Shown: positions 1 to 5,998, numbered from the stretch's first letter. The stretch: DNA of 6,176 bases from Veillonella parvula (GCA_947096075.1 CAMUQE010000113.1:1-6176); one strand, 5' to 3'. Numbers and translations: made by a program. The notes: a model not told the origin generated them from the letters alone.

Positions 1-42
1 TATCCTTGTGTAAAAGTCCATTTATATCTTAGAATATGATAT

Positions 43-54
43 ATAGTATACCTT
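43..54 (-). promoter_or_regulatory. Possible outward-facing -10 region shared with the ppsA promoter
   Basis: Read on the minus strand, this stretch is AAGGTATACTAT, identical over 12 nt to the -10 region of the ppsA promoter (5437-5426). It contains TATACT (50-45). No convincing -35 sits at the right distance upstream. The minus strand ends at the window edge with AAGGATA (7-1), which could be a ribosome binding site for a divergent gene starting just outside the window. The surrounding sequence is very AT-rich, so chance resemblance is possible. Confidence 0.25.
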
Positions 55-102
55 ATATTGTAGTATATTTCATAAAAAGAGCAATATATACGACAAAAAT
101 AC

Positions 103-131
103 TTGCTTTAAGCTATTCTTTATGATAATAT
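103..131 (+). promoter_or_regulatory. Probable sigma-70 type promoter of rpmB
   Basis: A weak -35 (TTGCTT, 103-108) lies 17 nt before a -10 (TAATAT, 126-131) that is preceded by an extended -10 TG at 123-124. Transcription would begin near 138, giving a leader of about 34 nt before the rpmB start. Alternative -10 boxes overlap it (GATAAT 124-129, TATACT 129-134), so the exact hexamer is uncertain in this AT-rich stretch. Confidence 0.4.
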
Positions 132-158
132 ACTTTTGTTATGTTATAGATTAAGCTT

Positions 159-166
159 GGAGGTGG
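159..166 (+). promoter_or_regulatory. Ribosome binding site that fixes the rpmB start
   Basis: GGAGGTGG is a near-perfect Shine-Dalgarno sequence ending 5 nt before the ATG at 172. It rules out the in-frame TTG at 136, which would place this site inside the coding region. Confidence 0.9.
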
Positions 167-171
167 AAACT

Positions 172-360
172 ATGGCAAACCTTTGCGAAGTATGTGGTAA
201 ATCCACATCTAGCGGTATGAACGTGAGTCATTCTCACATTCGCACAAGAAAAACTTGGAAACCGAACATTCAAAGAGTACGGGCGGTTGTAGACGGTGCT
301 ACTAAAAAAGTAAACGTATGCACTCGTTGCCTTCGTTCTAATAAAGTTACACGCGCGTAA
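172..360 (+). CDS. rpmB: 50S ribosomal protein L28 (bL28), zinc-ribbon form
   Basis: This is a small basic protein of 62 residues, the usual length for bacterial L28, and it forms part of the large ribosomal subunit. It opens with MANLCEVCGK, typical of the family, and carries two cysteine pairs, C5-x2-C8 and C50-x2-C53. This is the zinc-binding (C+) version of L28; many bacteria have a C- paralogue or version that lacks these cysteines. The basic stretch around residues 20-37 (H20, H22, R24, R26, K27, W29, K30) fits rRNA contact. The ATG at 172 is chosen over the in-frame TTG at 136 because a strong ribosome binding site lies just before it and the family starts at this Met. The gene is monocistronic here, between its own promoter and a terminator, and is convergent with dgt. 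Identity is very secure. Confidence 0.97.
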   Translation: MANLCEVCGKSTSSGMNVSHSHIRTRKTWKPNIQRVRAVVDGATKKVNVCTRCLRSNKVTRA

Positions 361-380
361 AATAAAAAGTACATGTACTC

Positions 381-402
381 TTTGGGGTTCTAGAGCCCCA
401 AA
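381..402 (+). terminator. Small GC-rich hairpin after rpmB
   Basis: TTTGGGG (381-387) pairs with CCCCAAA (396-402) around an 8-nt loop, 20 nt after the rpmB stop. It has no U-tract of its own on the plus strand. The A residues at 400-402 are also used by the next hairpin, so the two structures compete for those bases. It may be a first pausing hairpin or a backup element; on the minus strand it follows the dgt terminator. Confidence 0.5.
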
Positions 403-440
403 AAAAGCAGTTAGTTCATTTTGAACTAACTGCTTTTTTT
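400..440. terminator. Bidirectional Rho-independent terminator shared by rpmB and dgt
   Basis: Bases 400-418 are a perfect inverted repeat of 422-440, with a 3-nt TTT loop at 419-421. The stem core GCAGTTAGTTCA (407-418) is flanked by A7 on the left and T7 on the right, so each strand gives a hairpin ending in a U-tract. It lies between the rpmB stop (360) and the dgt stop (446), 5 nt from the latter, and ends transcription from both sides. Confidence 0.93.
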
Positions 441-445
441 GTTAT

Positions 446-1435
446 TTATAATGTAATATTTGGAATATAATATTGCTTAAATAACTTAATAGCATATTGA
501 TCTGTTAAGCCTGCTACATAATCAACTACATCACGTGTAGAGTAAAACGCTTTACCTATTTCACAACCTTCCATATCATCAGGGTGTTCCATGAAGTGAG
601 TAAATAGATTTTTTACCACATGGGATGCCTTTTTGCGATCCGGAATTAAAGCTGGTGCCAAATATACATGTTTAAACATAAATTGACGGAATAGATTCAT
701 CGTCATTTCCACATCAGCAGACATAGATATAGCTGGCTTATCCAAGGATTCGCGTACCATATCCTCTACCATTGCAGTAATCATACTGGATGGAGTCATA
801 CCAAAATGTTCGCGCACTTCAAAAGGCAACACCTCTGCCGTCAACATACCTGCTCGCTGTGCATCATCAAAATCATGGCACAAATACGCAATACGGTCTA
901 CAATACGAATAATTTGACCCTCTAAAGTTACAGGAATTGTAGCCCCTGTATGACCTACGATGCCATCTCGAACAACGGTGGTTAAATTGAGACCTTGATG
1001 ATCACCATGTCTTTCTAATACTTCAACCATGCGCAAGCTTTGCTCATTATGATTAAAGTGCCCTACCATATCTCGCAATGCATATTCACCTACATGACCA
1101 AATGGTGTATGCCCCACATCATGGCCCATGGCAATAGCTTCCACAAGATCTTCATTTAAACGTAATGCACGAGCCACAGTACGACCGATTTGACCTACCT
1201 CAAGGGTATGAGTCATGCGTGTCCGATAATGGTCACCTGGCGCAATATATACCTGTGTCTTATGCTTTAACCGTCTAAAACATTTACTATGAATGATGCG
1301 ATCCCGATCGCGTTGAAACGCAGTTCTAAGTGGATCAGGCTTTTCTGCTATATCACGGATTGCATCGCGGCTTTTAGCTGCATAGGGAGACAGAAGCAAA
1401 GCCTCCCTCTCCTCTATTTGTTCACGTATATTCAT
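446..1435 (-). CDS. dgt: Deoxyguanosinetriphosphate triphosphohydrolase-like protein (HD-domain dNTPase)
   Basis: The predicted cytoplasmic enzyme hydrolyses dGTP or other dNTPs to the deoxynucleoside and triphosphate. At 329 residues it belongs to the short subfamily, well below the roughly 500 of E. coli Dgt. The metal-binding H-HD-D signature is complete: H76 in RTRMTH, H105-D106 in MGHDVGHTPFGH, and D180 in IVDRIAYLCHDFDDA. N-terminal FQRDRDRIIHSKCFRRLKHK (residues 40-59) and HNEQS (129-133) are also characteristic. The start codon overlaps the ppsR stop codon (ATGA, 1435-1432), and a GGAGGG ribosome binding site lies within the last codons of ppsR, so translation is probably coupled. It is the last gene of the ccpN-ppsR-dgt operon and ends 5 nt before a strong terminator. 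Substrate preference and allosteric activation cannot be read from the sequence; short members are often generic dNTPases. Confidence 0.92.
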   Translation of the reverse strand: MNIREQIEEREALLLSPYAAKSRDAIRDIAEKPDPLRTAFQRDRDRIIHSKCFRRLKHKTQVYIAPGDHYRTRMTHTLEVGQIGRTVARALRLNEDLVEAIAMGHDVGHTPFGHVGEYALRDMVGHFNHNEQSLRMVEVLERHGDHQGLNLTTVVRDGIVGHTGATIPVTLEGQIIRIVDRIAYLCHDFDDAQRAGMLTAEVLPFEVREHFGMTPSSMITAMVEDMVRESLDKPAISMSADVEMTMNLFRQFMFKHVYLAPALIPDRKKASHVVKNLFTHFMEHPDDMEGCEIGKAFYSTRDVVDYVAGLTDQYAIKLFKQYYIPNITL

Positions 1436-2253
1436 TTACCCTCCGACGCGCGATTTTTATCAATCAATTGCATAACAAGGGAAGCTGTTTCTTCAATAGA
1501 TTTATTAGAAACATCTAACACTTGGCAGTGCAAACGACGCATAATAGCCTTAGCATAATCCAATTCAGATTGAATACGCTCAATAGATGCATAATTTGCT
1601 TCGTCTTCAAGACCGATAGCGCGTAAACGTTCACTACGAATATTATTTAATTTATATGGATCTATAATAAGGCCCACGATTTTTTTTGCCGGAATTTTGA
1701 ATAATTCCTCTGGCAACGGTACCTCTGGAACTAGTGGCAAATTTGCGGCTTTAATCTTTTTGTACGCCAAGAACATGGACAATGGTGTCTTACTAGTTCT
1801 AGATACACCAATAATAACTATGTCGGCCTTTTCAAAACCAGATGGATTTTTACCATCGTCATATTTCACGGCAAACTCAATAGCTTCAACCTTTTTAAAA
1901 TACTCTTGGTCGAGCTTATGAACCATACCTGCTGTCATGCGAGGTTTAGTAGTCGCGATAGTACCAACTGCATCGAGAACAGGGCCCATGATATCCACAG
2001 CCGGAATATTATATTCAGCCACCTTCTCATGTAAATACTTACGTAAAGACGCAGATACAATGGTATGGCAAATAACATGATTTCCACATTTTGCGTCGTC
2101 TATAACCTCATCAATTTGGCTTTCACTATCAATATAAGGAACACGGACAATTTCAATTTGCTCCTTATCATATTGACTCGCCGTAGCTCTCGCTACAGCC
2201 TCAGCAGTTTCCCCCAGGGAATCCGATATTGCATAAATAATTTTTTCTGCCAT
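1432..2253 (-). CDS. ppsR: PEP synthase regulatory protein (bifunctional kinase/pyrophosphorylase, DUF299 family)
   Basis: Members of this family phosphorylate a threonine of PEP synthase or pyruvate phosphate dikinase, using ADP as donor, to inactivate it; they reactivate it by phosphate-dependent removal that releases pyrophosphate. The 273-residue length is normal for the family. Visible hallmarks are the N-terminal SDSLGETAE (residues 10-18), DIMGPVLDA (87-95), the P-loop-like GVSRTSKTPLS (149-159) with K155 and T156, and LPLVPEVPLPEELF (172-185). The nearby partner enzyme is PpsA, a PEP synthase rather than a dikinase, so regulation of PpsA at T411 is the likely role (inference). The gene follows ccpN by 10 nt, its GAGG ribosome binding site beginning within the ccpN stop codon, and overlaps dgt by 4 nt. 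The Bacillus homologue (yqfL) also follows ccpN. Family membership is secure; the substrate is inferred from context. Confidence 0.93.
   Translation of the reverse strand: MAEKIIYAISDSLGETAEAVARATASQYDKEQIEIVRVPYIDSESQIDEVIDDAKCGNHVICHTIVSASLRKYLHEKVAEYNIPAVDIMGPVLDAVGTIATTKPRMTAGMVHKLDQEYFKKVEAIEFAVKYDDGKNPSGFEKADIVIIGVSRTSKTPLSMFLAYKKIKAANLPLVPEVPLPEELFKIPAKKIVGLIIDPYKLNNIRSERLRAIGLEDEANYASIERIQSELDYAKAIMRRLHCQVLDVSNKSIEETASLVMQLIDKNRASEGK
1439..1444 (-). promoter_or_regulatory. Ribosome binding site of dgt inside the ppsR coding end
   Basis: GGAGGG on the minus strand ends 3 nt before the dgt ATG and lies wholly within ppsR. It supports the ATG at 1435 as the true start and implies that ribosomes finishing ppsR can restart on dgt. 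Confidence 0.8.
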
Positions 2254-2263
2254 TCTATCAACC

Positions 2264-2893
2264 TCAGTGTGTGCTACATTCTAAAAATACTTTTGCTACC
2301 GTCGTTTTTGATACACGGCCCACAACCTTTAAACGCTTCTTGTTACCTATATCCTCACGAGCGACGACAGGTAAACAATCTACTTCATAATCTATCATTT
2401 TCTGTGCAGCCTCTACCAAAGTATCGGTAGGCTCCACCGCTATAACCTTGCTTACAGGGGTCATAATCATAGATATAGGCATGGTATGCGAATCTGTTTG
2501 TCCCATAGAGGCGCGTAGTAAATCTTTTCGAGATACCACACCTACTAGGTATGAACCATCACACACTAATATGGTACCTACATCCTCTGTAAATAATGTG
2601 ACAATTGTATCATACAAACTCGTATCCCCATTGACCACAACTGCTTGAGATAATACATCACTTACCAGAAATGACTTTAATCGCTCAGCCGTTTGTGTTT
2701 CCTTTGAAAGTCCTACATAGTAATAGCCTACGTTTGGACGTGCATCTAACACACCTAACATGGTCAATACAGATAAATCTGAGCGCAACGCAGATCTTGT
2801 GACCTCTAAATGTTCAGCAATGGCACTACCTGTTACAGGACCTTCTTCGCGAACGATTTGAGCAATTTGTTCTTGTCGTTTCGACAGTTTCAC
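2264..2893 (-). CDS. ccpN: CcpN-type transcriptional repressor with helix-turn-helix and two CBS domains
   Basis: This 209-residue cytoplasmic regulator resembles Bacillus CcpN, which represses gluconeogenic genes when glucose is present. An N-terminal winged helix-turn-helix (about residues 3-60) includes KRQEQIAQIV, the recognition region TRSALRSDLSVLTMLGVLDA (32-51) and NVGYYYVG (54-61). Two CBS modules follow, about 77-131 (with LVGVVSRKDLLRASMG) and 140-205 (with LKVVGRVSKTTVAKVF), likely sensing a nucleotide or metabolite. I start it at GTG 2893 rather than the in-frame ATG 2911. A purine-rich AAAGGGGG lies 7 nt before the GTG, the -10 box would leave only about 4 nt of leader before the ATG, and the family begins near the KLSKRQE segment. 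It is first in the operon with ppsR and dgt. Its likely target is ppsA, transcribed just upstream, by analogy with Bacillus; no operator is proven here. Confidence 0.92.
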   Translation of the reverse strand: MKLSKRQEQIAQIVREEGPVTGSAIAEHLEVTRSALRSDLSVLTMLGVLDARPNVGYYYVGLSKETQTAERLKSFLVSDVLSQAVVVNGDTSLYDTIVTLFTEDVGTILVCDGSYLVGVVSRKDLLRASMGQTDSHTMPISMIMTPVSKVIAVEPTDTLVEAAQKMIDYEVDCLPVVAREDIGNKKRLKVVGRVSKTTVAKVFLECSTH

Positions 2894-2900
2894 ACGGTAA

Positions 2901-2908
2901 CCCCCTTT
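2901..2908 (-). promoter_or_regulatory. Ribosome binding site that decides the ccpN start
   Basis: AAAGGGGG on the minus strand ends 7 nt before the GTG at 2893. The longer reading from ATG 2911 would have this site as its second and third codons and would lack a Shine-Dalgarno sequence of its own. Confidence 0.75.
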
Positions 2909-2921
2909 CATCTCTGTTTGT

Positions 2922-2950
2922 ATTATATCCTAAGTTACCATTCAGAAAAA
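2922..2950 (-). promoter_or_regulatory. Probable promoter of the ccpN-ppsR-dgt operon
   Basis: A perfect -10 (TATAAT, 2927-2922 on the minus strand) lies 28 nt before the ccpN GTG and would start transcription near 2915. The -35 region at the right distance (about 2950-2944) is only T-rich and coincides with the U-tract of the ppsA terminator, so it is a poor match. The promoter may be weak or need an activator. Confidence 0.55.
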
Positions 2951-2975
2951 GAGGAGACCCACAGGCCTCCTCTTT
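2946..2975 (-). terminator. Rho-independent terminator of ppsA
   Basis: On the minus strand AAAGAGGAGGCC (2975-2964) pairs with GGTCTCCTCTTT (2959-2948), one pair being a G-U, around a 4-nt loop. It is followed by T residues to 2946. The hairpin begins 17 nt after the ppsA stop and separates ppsA from the ccpN operon; any co-transcription would need read-through. Confidence 0.9.
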
Positions 2976-2991
2976 CACTATAACTATATTA

Positions 2992-5373
2992 TTACCAAAT
3001 TAGTTCGTCAGATTCTTGACGACCACGACCAGTCATAGCATCGAGCATAATTCGTTGTTCGATTTGAGCCACCATTTTCTTAGTATTAACTACTGCATCT
3101 GGGTTAACAGAAATGGAGTCGATACCGCTCTTCACAAGGAATTCGCAAAGTTCAGGGTATACGCTTGGCGCTTGGCCACAGATAGATACAGTCTTACCAT
3201 CTTTATGGGCCACCTCAATGAGGTGACGAATTGCTCTGCGAACCGCTAAATTACGTTCATCATAGATATGTTGAACTGTTTCGTTATCGCGGTCACAACC
3301 GAGTACAAGCATAGTCAAATCGTTAGAACCGATAGAATAACCATCTACGTATTTATTAAATTGATCAGCTAAGATGATATTGGATGGAATCTCAGCCATG
3401 AGCCATACTTTAAAGTCTTTGCTGCGTGCAAGACCTTCTTGAGCCATTAAGTTAGTTACTAATTCAGCTTCTTCCACAGTACGGCAGAATGGAATCATAA
3501 CTTGTAGATTTTTAAAACCAAATTCGTTACGTACTTTTTTGATTGCTTCTAATTCTAATTTGAAAGCAGGTGTGTACTTAGGATCATAGTAGCGAGATGC
3601 GCCACGCCAGCCAAGTAATGCACTAGATTCATGTGGTTCATATTTATCGCCACCTTTAAGGTCACGGTATTCACTAGATTTGAAGTCGCTCAAACGAACT
3701 ACTACTTGGCGAGGGGCTAATGCTTGGCATACTTTACGCATACCTTCCGCCAATGTATTTACAGCGAAGTCACTGCGCCCTGTTTCGATAAGGTGCAATG
3801 GATGTTCATGAATAAAGGTTGTCCAAATGAACTCTTCGCGCATGAGACCAATGCCATCACATGGTAGTACACCATATTTTTGAGCCAAATCAGGATCACC
3901 TAAGTTCATATAAATCTTAGTGCCTGTTACAGGTACATATTCAGCTGCTACCCCTGTAGAAACTTGAGCTTCAGGCTTTTTAACGATATCTTCTAATACG
4001 CCATCGTATACAATACCATTTGTAGCATCAACGGTAATCATTTGACCATCTTTAATAGAGGTAGTCGCTTCATGACTACGACTCTTAGTACCTACGATAC
4101 AAGGAATACCAAGCTCACGGCTAACGATAGACGCATGACAAGTCATACCACCAGCGTCAGTAACAATTGCTTTTGCCTTTTTCATGGCTGGCACCCAATC
4201 AGGAGCTGTCATAGCTGTAACAAGGATTTCGCCTTCTTTGAACTCATCGATATCCTCGGGATTGATGATAACGTGAGCTTTACCTGCTGCATTACCAGGG
4301 GATGCTGGCAAACCTTTTACAATAATATCGCGATTACCTGCATCTAATGTGCTAGCTTTTTCGGACGTTTCTGATTTTTCTTTGCGGGACCAAACTGTTT
4401 CTGGACGAGCTTGCAAGATCCAAATCTTGTCATTGCGTTCATCTACGCCCCATTCCATATCCATATAGCAACCATAATGCTTTTCAATTGCTTTTGCATA
4501 TTCTGCAAGTTCCAAAACTTGAGCATCTGTAATAACTTGTTGTTTTGCTTCGTCAGCTGGAACCACTTCTTCAACACAGTCACCATCGGCTTTACGAACA
4601 AGGCGGACATGTTTATCGTTAATCATACGGTCCGTAATTTCCATCTTTTCTTTATCCACACGAAAATTATCTGGTGTAACCGTACCTTGTACAACATATT
4701 CACCAAGACCCCAAGAGCCTTCAATAAGAATATTGTTATCATTGCCTGTTACAAGGTCAACAGTAAACATTACGCCAGCTGCTTTAGAGAATACCATCAT
4801 TTGAACTGCAGCACTCAATGCTACTGTCATATGATCGAAGCCTTGTTTTACACGATAATATGTTGCACGATCTGTGAATGTAGATGCGTAGCATTCTTTT
4901 ACTTTTTCGATAATTACGTCAGCACCGCGTACATTTAAATATGTATCTTGTTGGCCTGCGAAGCTTGCATCTGGCAAATCTTCTGCTGTTGCACTAGAAC
5001 GAACAGCCACAAATGGATTTTCTTCGTTCACTTTTTTACCAAGTTCTTCATAAGCATGACGGATAGCATCTGCCAAGTCTTTTGGCATTTCTTCCTGACA
5101 AATCATGCGGCGAATCTTAGCACACACTTCGCGCAATAATGCAGAATTTTCTACATCATCTAAAGCATCAAGCTCAGCCCGGATTTTATCTTCCAAACCT
5201 GTAGCTTTCATAAACTCACGATAACCATGGGCAGTTGTTGCAAAGCCATAAGGTACAGGTACATTAGTGGAGGATGTCAATTCCCCTAAAGAAGAAGACT
5301 TGCCACCTACTAAATTAACATCTTCACGTTGTAATTCATCAAACCAAAGTACGTATGCTGTTTCGCGATTCAT
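2992..5373 (-). CDS. ppsA: Phosphoenolpyruvate synthase (pyruvate, water dikinase)
   Basis: This enzyme converts pyruvate, ATP and water to phosphoenolpyruvate, AMP and phosphate in the cytoplasm, the first committed step of gluconeogenesis from pyruvate. The 793 residues match the full length of E. coli PpsA. The N-terminal ATP-grasp domain (about 16-345) contains VGGKSSSLGEL (22-32), AVRSSATAEDLPDASFAGQQ (123-142) and WILQARPETVWS (318-329). After a charged linker (330-345) comes the swivelling phosphohistidine domain (about 350-460) with GGMTCHASIVSRELG, placing catalytic H413 and the regulatory T411. The C-terminal barrel (about 480-775) contains GWRGASRYY (588-596), the metal-ligand regions MAEIPSN (E661) and GSNDLTML (D685), and catalytic C732 in CGQAPS. 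The residues flanking H413 and the overall motifs fit PEP synthase better than pyruvate phosphate dikinase, which is also longer. It has its own promoter and terminator, and its likely regulators PpsR and CcpN follow immediately downstream. Confidence 0.96.
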   Translation of the reverse strand: MNRETAYVLWFDELQREDVNLVGGKSSSLGELTSSTNVPVPYGFATTAHGYREFMKATGLEDKIRAELDALDDVENSALLREVCAKIRRMICQEEMPKDLADAIRHAYEELGKKVNEENPFVAVRSSATAEDLPDASFAGQQDTYLNVRGADVIIEKVKECYASTFTDRATYYRVKQGFDHMTVALSAAVQMMVFSKAAGVMFTVDLVTGNDNNILIEGSWGLGEYVVQGTVTPDNFRVDKEKMEITDRMINDKHVRLVRKADGDCVEEVVPADEAKQQVITDAQVLELAEYAKAIEKHYGCYMDMEWGVDERNDKIWILQARPETVWSRKEKSETSEKASTLDAGNRDIIVKGLPASPGNAAGKAHVIINPEDIDEFKEGEILVTAMTAPDWVPAMKKAKAIVTDAGGMTCHASIVSRELGIPCIVGTKSRSHEATTSIKDGQMITVDATNGIVYDGVLEDIVKKPEAQVSTGVAAEYVPVTGTKIYMNLGDPDLAQKYGVLPCDGIGLMREEFIWTTFIHEHPLHLIETGRSDFAVNTLAEGMRKVCQALAPRQVVVRLSDFKSSEYRDLKGGDKYEPHESSALLGWRGASRYYDPKYTPAFKLELEAIKKVRNEFGFKNLQVMIPFCRTVEEAELVTNLMAQEGLARSKDFKVWLMAEIPSNIILADQFNKYVDGYSIGSNDLTMLVLGCDRDNETVQHIYDERNLAVRRAIRHLIEVAHKDGKTVSICGQAPSVYPELCEFLVKSGIDSISVNPDAVVNTKKMVAQIEQRIMLDAMTGRGRQESDELIW

Positions 5374-5380
5374 GTGAGAA

Positions 5381-5386
5381 CCTCCT
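5381..5386 (-). promoter_or_regulatory. Ribosome binding site of ppsA
   Basis: AGGAGG on the minus strand ends 7 nt before the ATG at 5373. It is an ideal Shine-Dalgarno sequence and fixes the start. Confidence 0.9.
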
Positions 5387-5401
5387 AGATTAATTAGTGC
5401 A

Positions 5402-5423
5402 ACACATTAAACCTTTTACACAT
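5402..5423 (-). promoter_or_regulatory. Direct repeat ATGTGT in the ppsA leader, candidate operator
   Basis: On the minus strand ATGTGT occurs at 5423-5418 and again at 5407-5402, exactly 16 nt apart, each within T(T/A)ATGTGT. The pair lies immediately after the -10 box, over about +1 to +18 of the predicted transcript, where a bound repressor would block initiation or clearance. CcpN is an obvious candidate binder, but the repeats do not match the Bacillus CcpN consensus as I remember it. Confidence 0.3.
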
Positions 5424-5425
5424 AA

Positions 5426-5454
5426 ATAGTATACCTTAATTTAAAATCTGTCAA
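5426..5454 (-). promoter_or_regulatory. Sigma-A type promoter of ppsA
   Basis: A consensus -35 (TTGACA, 5454-5449 on the minus strand) is followed after 17 nt by TACTAT (5431-5426), itself overlapping a better -10 match, TATACT (5433-5428), at 15 nt spacing. Transcription would begin near 5419, giving a leader of about 46 nt. This is the clearest promoter in the window, as expected for a strong gene controlled by a repressor. Confidence 0.8.
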
Positions 5455-5496
5455 TTTATATGAGGATTATTATACAAATAAAAATGATAAAAAACT

Positions 5497-5532
5497 AAAA
5501 GATGATTGCCTAATACTAGGCAATCATCTTTT
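5497..5532 (-). terminator. Rho-independent terminator of the membrane-protein operon
   Basis: Bases 5497-5512 and 5517-5532 form a perfect 16-bp inverted repeat with a 4-nt loop. On the minus strand the stem ends in TTTT and continues AGTTTTTT, a good U-tract. It starts 16 nt after the stop of the hypothetical gene at 5549 and lies upstream of the ppsA promoter, insulating it. The plus-strand tail is shorter, so plus-strand function is doubtful. Confidence 0.88.
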
Positions 5533-5548
5533 AACATGTAGTTATTAC

Positions 5549-5995
5549 TTAATTGTTATTTCTACCTGGCTGTAATAAAAATAGATACATTCCAAGTATC
5601 AAGAATTCAAAAATAGTATCATTGATAAAAAGACTTAAAAGTATTAAAGCTATAAAAATTGGATATACCCAAAATGGAAATCCTATATCATAGGCTCTTC
5701 TCATACCAGTCATAAAAAAGAATGTAAATCCATAAATGCCAAAAGAATAACCTAAGATTAAATATTTAATCCCTTCAGCAATATCTTTAGATTGTATTAC
5801 ATAACTACCAAAACTAATTAATAAAATACAACACATAAATGAAAATGCATTGCCGAAAAAATAGAATAAACGTCCTAATGGTACCTTTGGATCCAAATAT
5901 TTAATATGTCTAGTCTTTCCATATATCATTAATAATATTGAAATGATAATACAAATAGGAATCATTGTATAACCAAACAACTGTATTATTTCCAT
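5549..5995 (-). CDS. Hypothetical multi-pass membrane protein
   Basis: I do not recognise this 148-residue protein. It is strongly hydrophobic, with about five predicted membrane segments at residues 6-25, 43-67, 75-97, 105-124 and 127-141. Basic residues cluster between segments 1 and 2 (K27, R29, K32, K37, R42), between 3 and 4 (R99, R100) and at the C-terminus (R145). By the positive-inside rule this gives an outside N-terminus and a cytoplasmic C-terminus. No catalytic motif or cleavable signal peptide is evident. The ATG at 5995 has a GGAG ribosome binding site 8 nt upstream. The gene starts only 3 nt after the stop of another membrane-protein gene and ends before a strong terminator, so the two form one transcript. 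Its base composition is clearly more AT-rich than the metabolic genes beside it, suggesting an accessory or recently acquired pair. Confidence 0.75.
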   Translation of the reverse strand: MEIIQLFGYTMIPICIIISILLMIYGKTRHIKYLDPKVPLGRLFYFFGNAFSFMCCILLISFGSYVIQSKDIAEGIKYLILGYSFGIYGFTFFFMTGMRRAYDIGFPFWVYPIFIALILLSLFINDTIFEFLILGMYLFLLQPGRNNN

Positions 5996-5998
5996 CTG

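Noticed and set aside
31..67. Repeated TAGTATA words (44-50 and 61-67) as a tandem repeat or CRISPR-like element
   Set aside because: There are only two short copies in very AT-rich DNA, without conserved flanks or spacers.
136..171. N-terminal extension of L28 starting at TTG 136
   Set aside because: The strong ribosome binding site at 159-166 lies inside it, and the family begins with the Met at 172.
1289..1558. Plus-strand open frame of 89 codons across the dgt-ppsR junction
   Set aside because: It is antisense to the conserved start of dgt and end of ppsR, and the product matches nothing.
2065..2430. Plus-strand open frame of 121 codons across ppsR and ccpN
   Set aside because: It is antisense to two conserved genes and has no family resemblance.
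2894..2911. ATG 2911 as the ccpN start
   Set aside because: It has no ribosome binding site, would leave about 4 nt of leader after the TATAAT box, and would add six residues not expected in the family.
4042..4347. Plus-strand open frame of 101 codons within ppsA
   Set aside because: It is antisense to the phosphohistidine domain, including the catalytic His region, and has no coding character.
4411..4938. Plus-strand open frame of 175 codons within ppsA
   Set aside because: It is antisense to a fully conserved part of PEP synthase; the translated product is rich in Cys, Phe, His and Ile with no recognisable domain, as expected of a shadow frame.
2992..5373. Pyruvate phosphate dikinase as identity of the large enzyme
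   Set aside because: The length of 793 residues, the TCH residues at the phosphohistidine and the C-terminal motifs fit PEP synthase; dikinases are nearer 880 residues and typically have a TSH motif.
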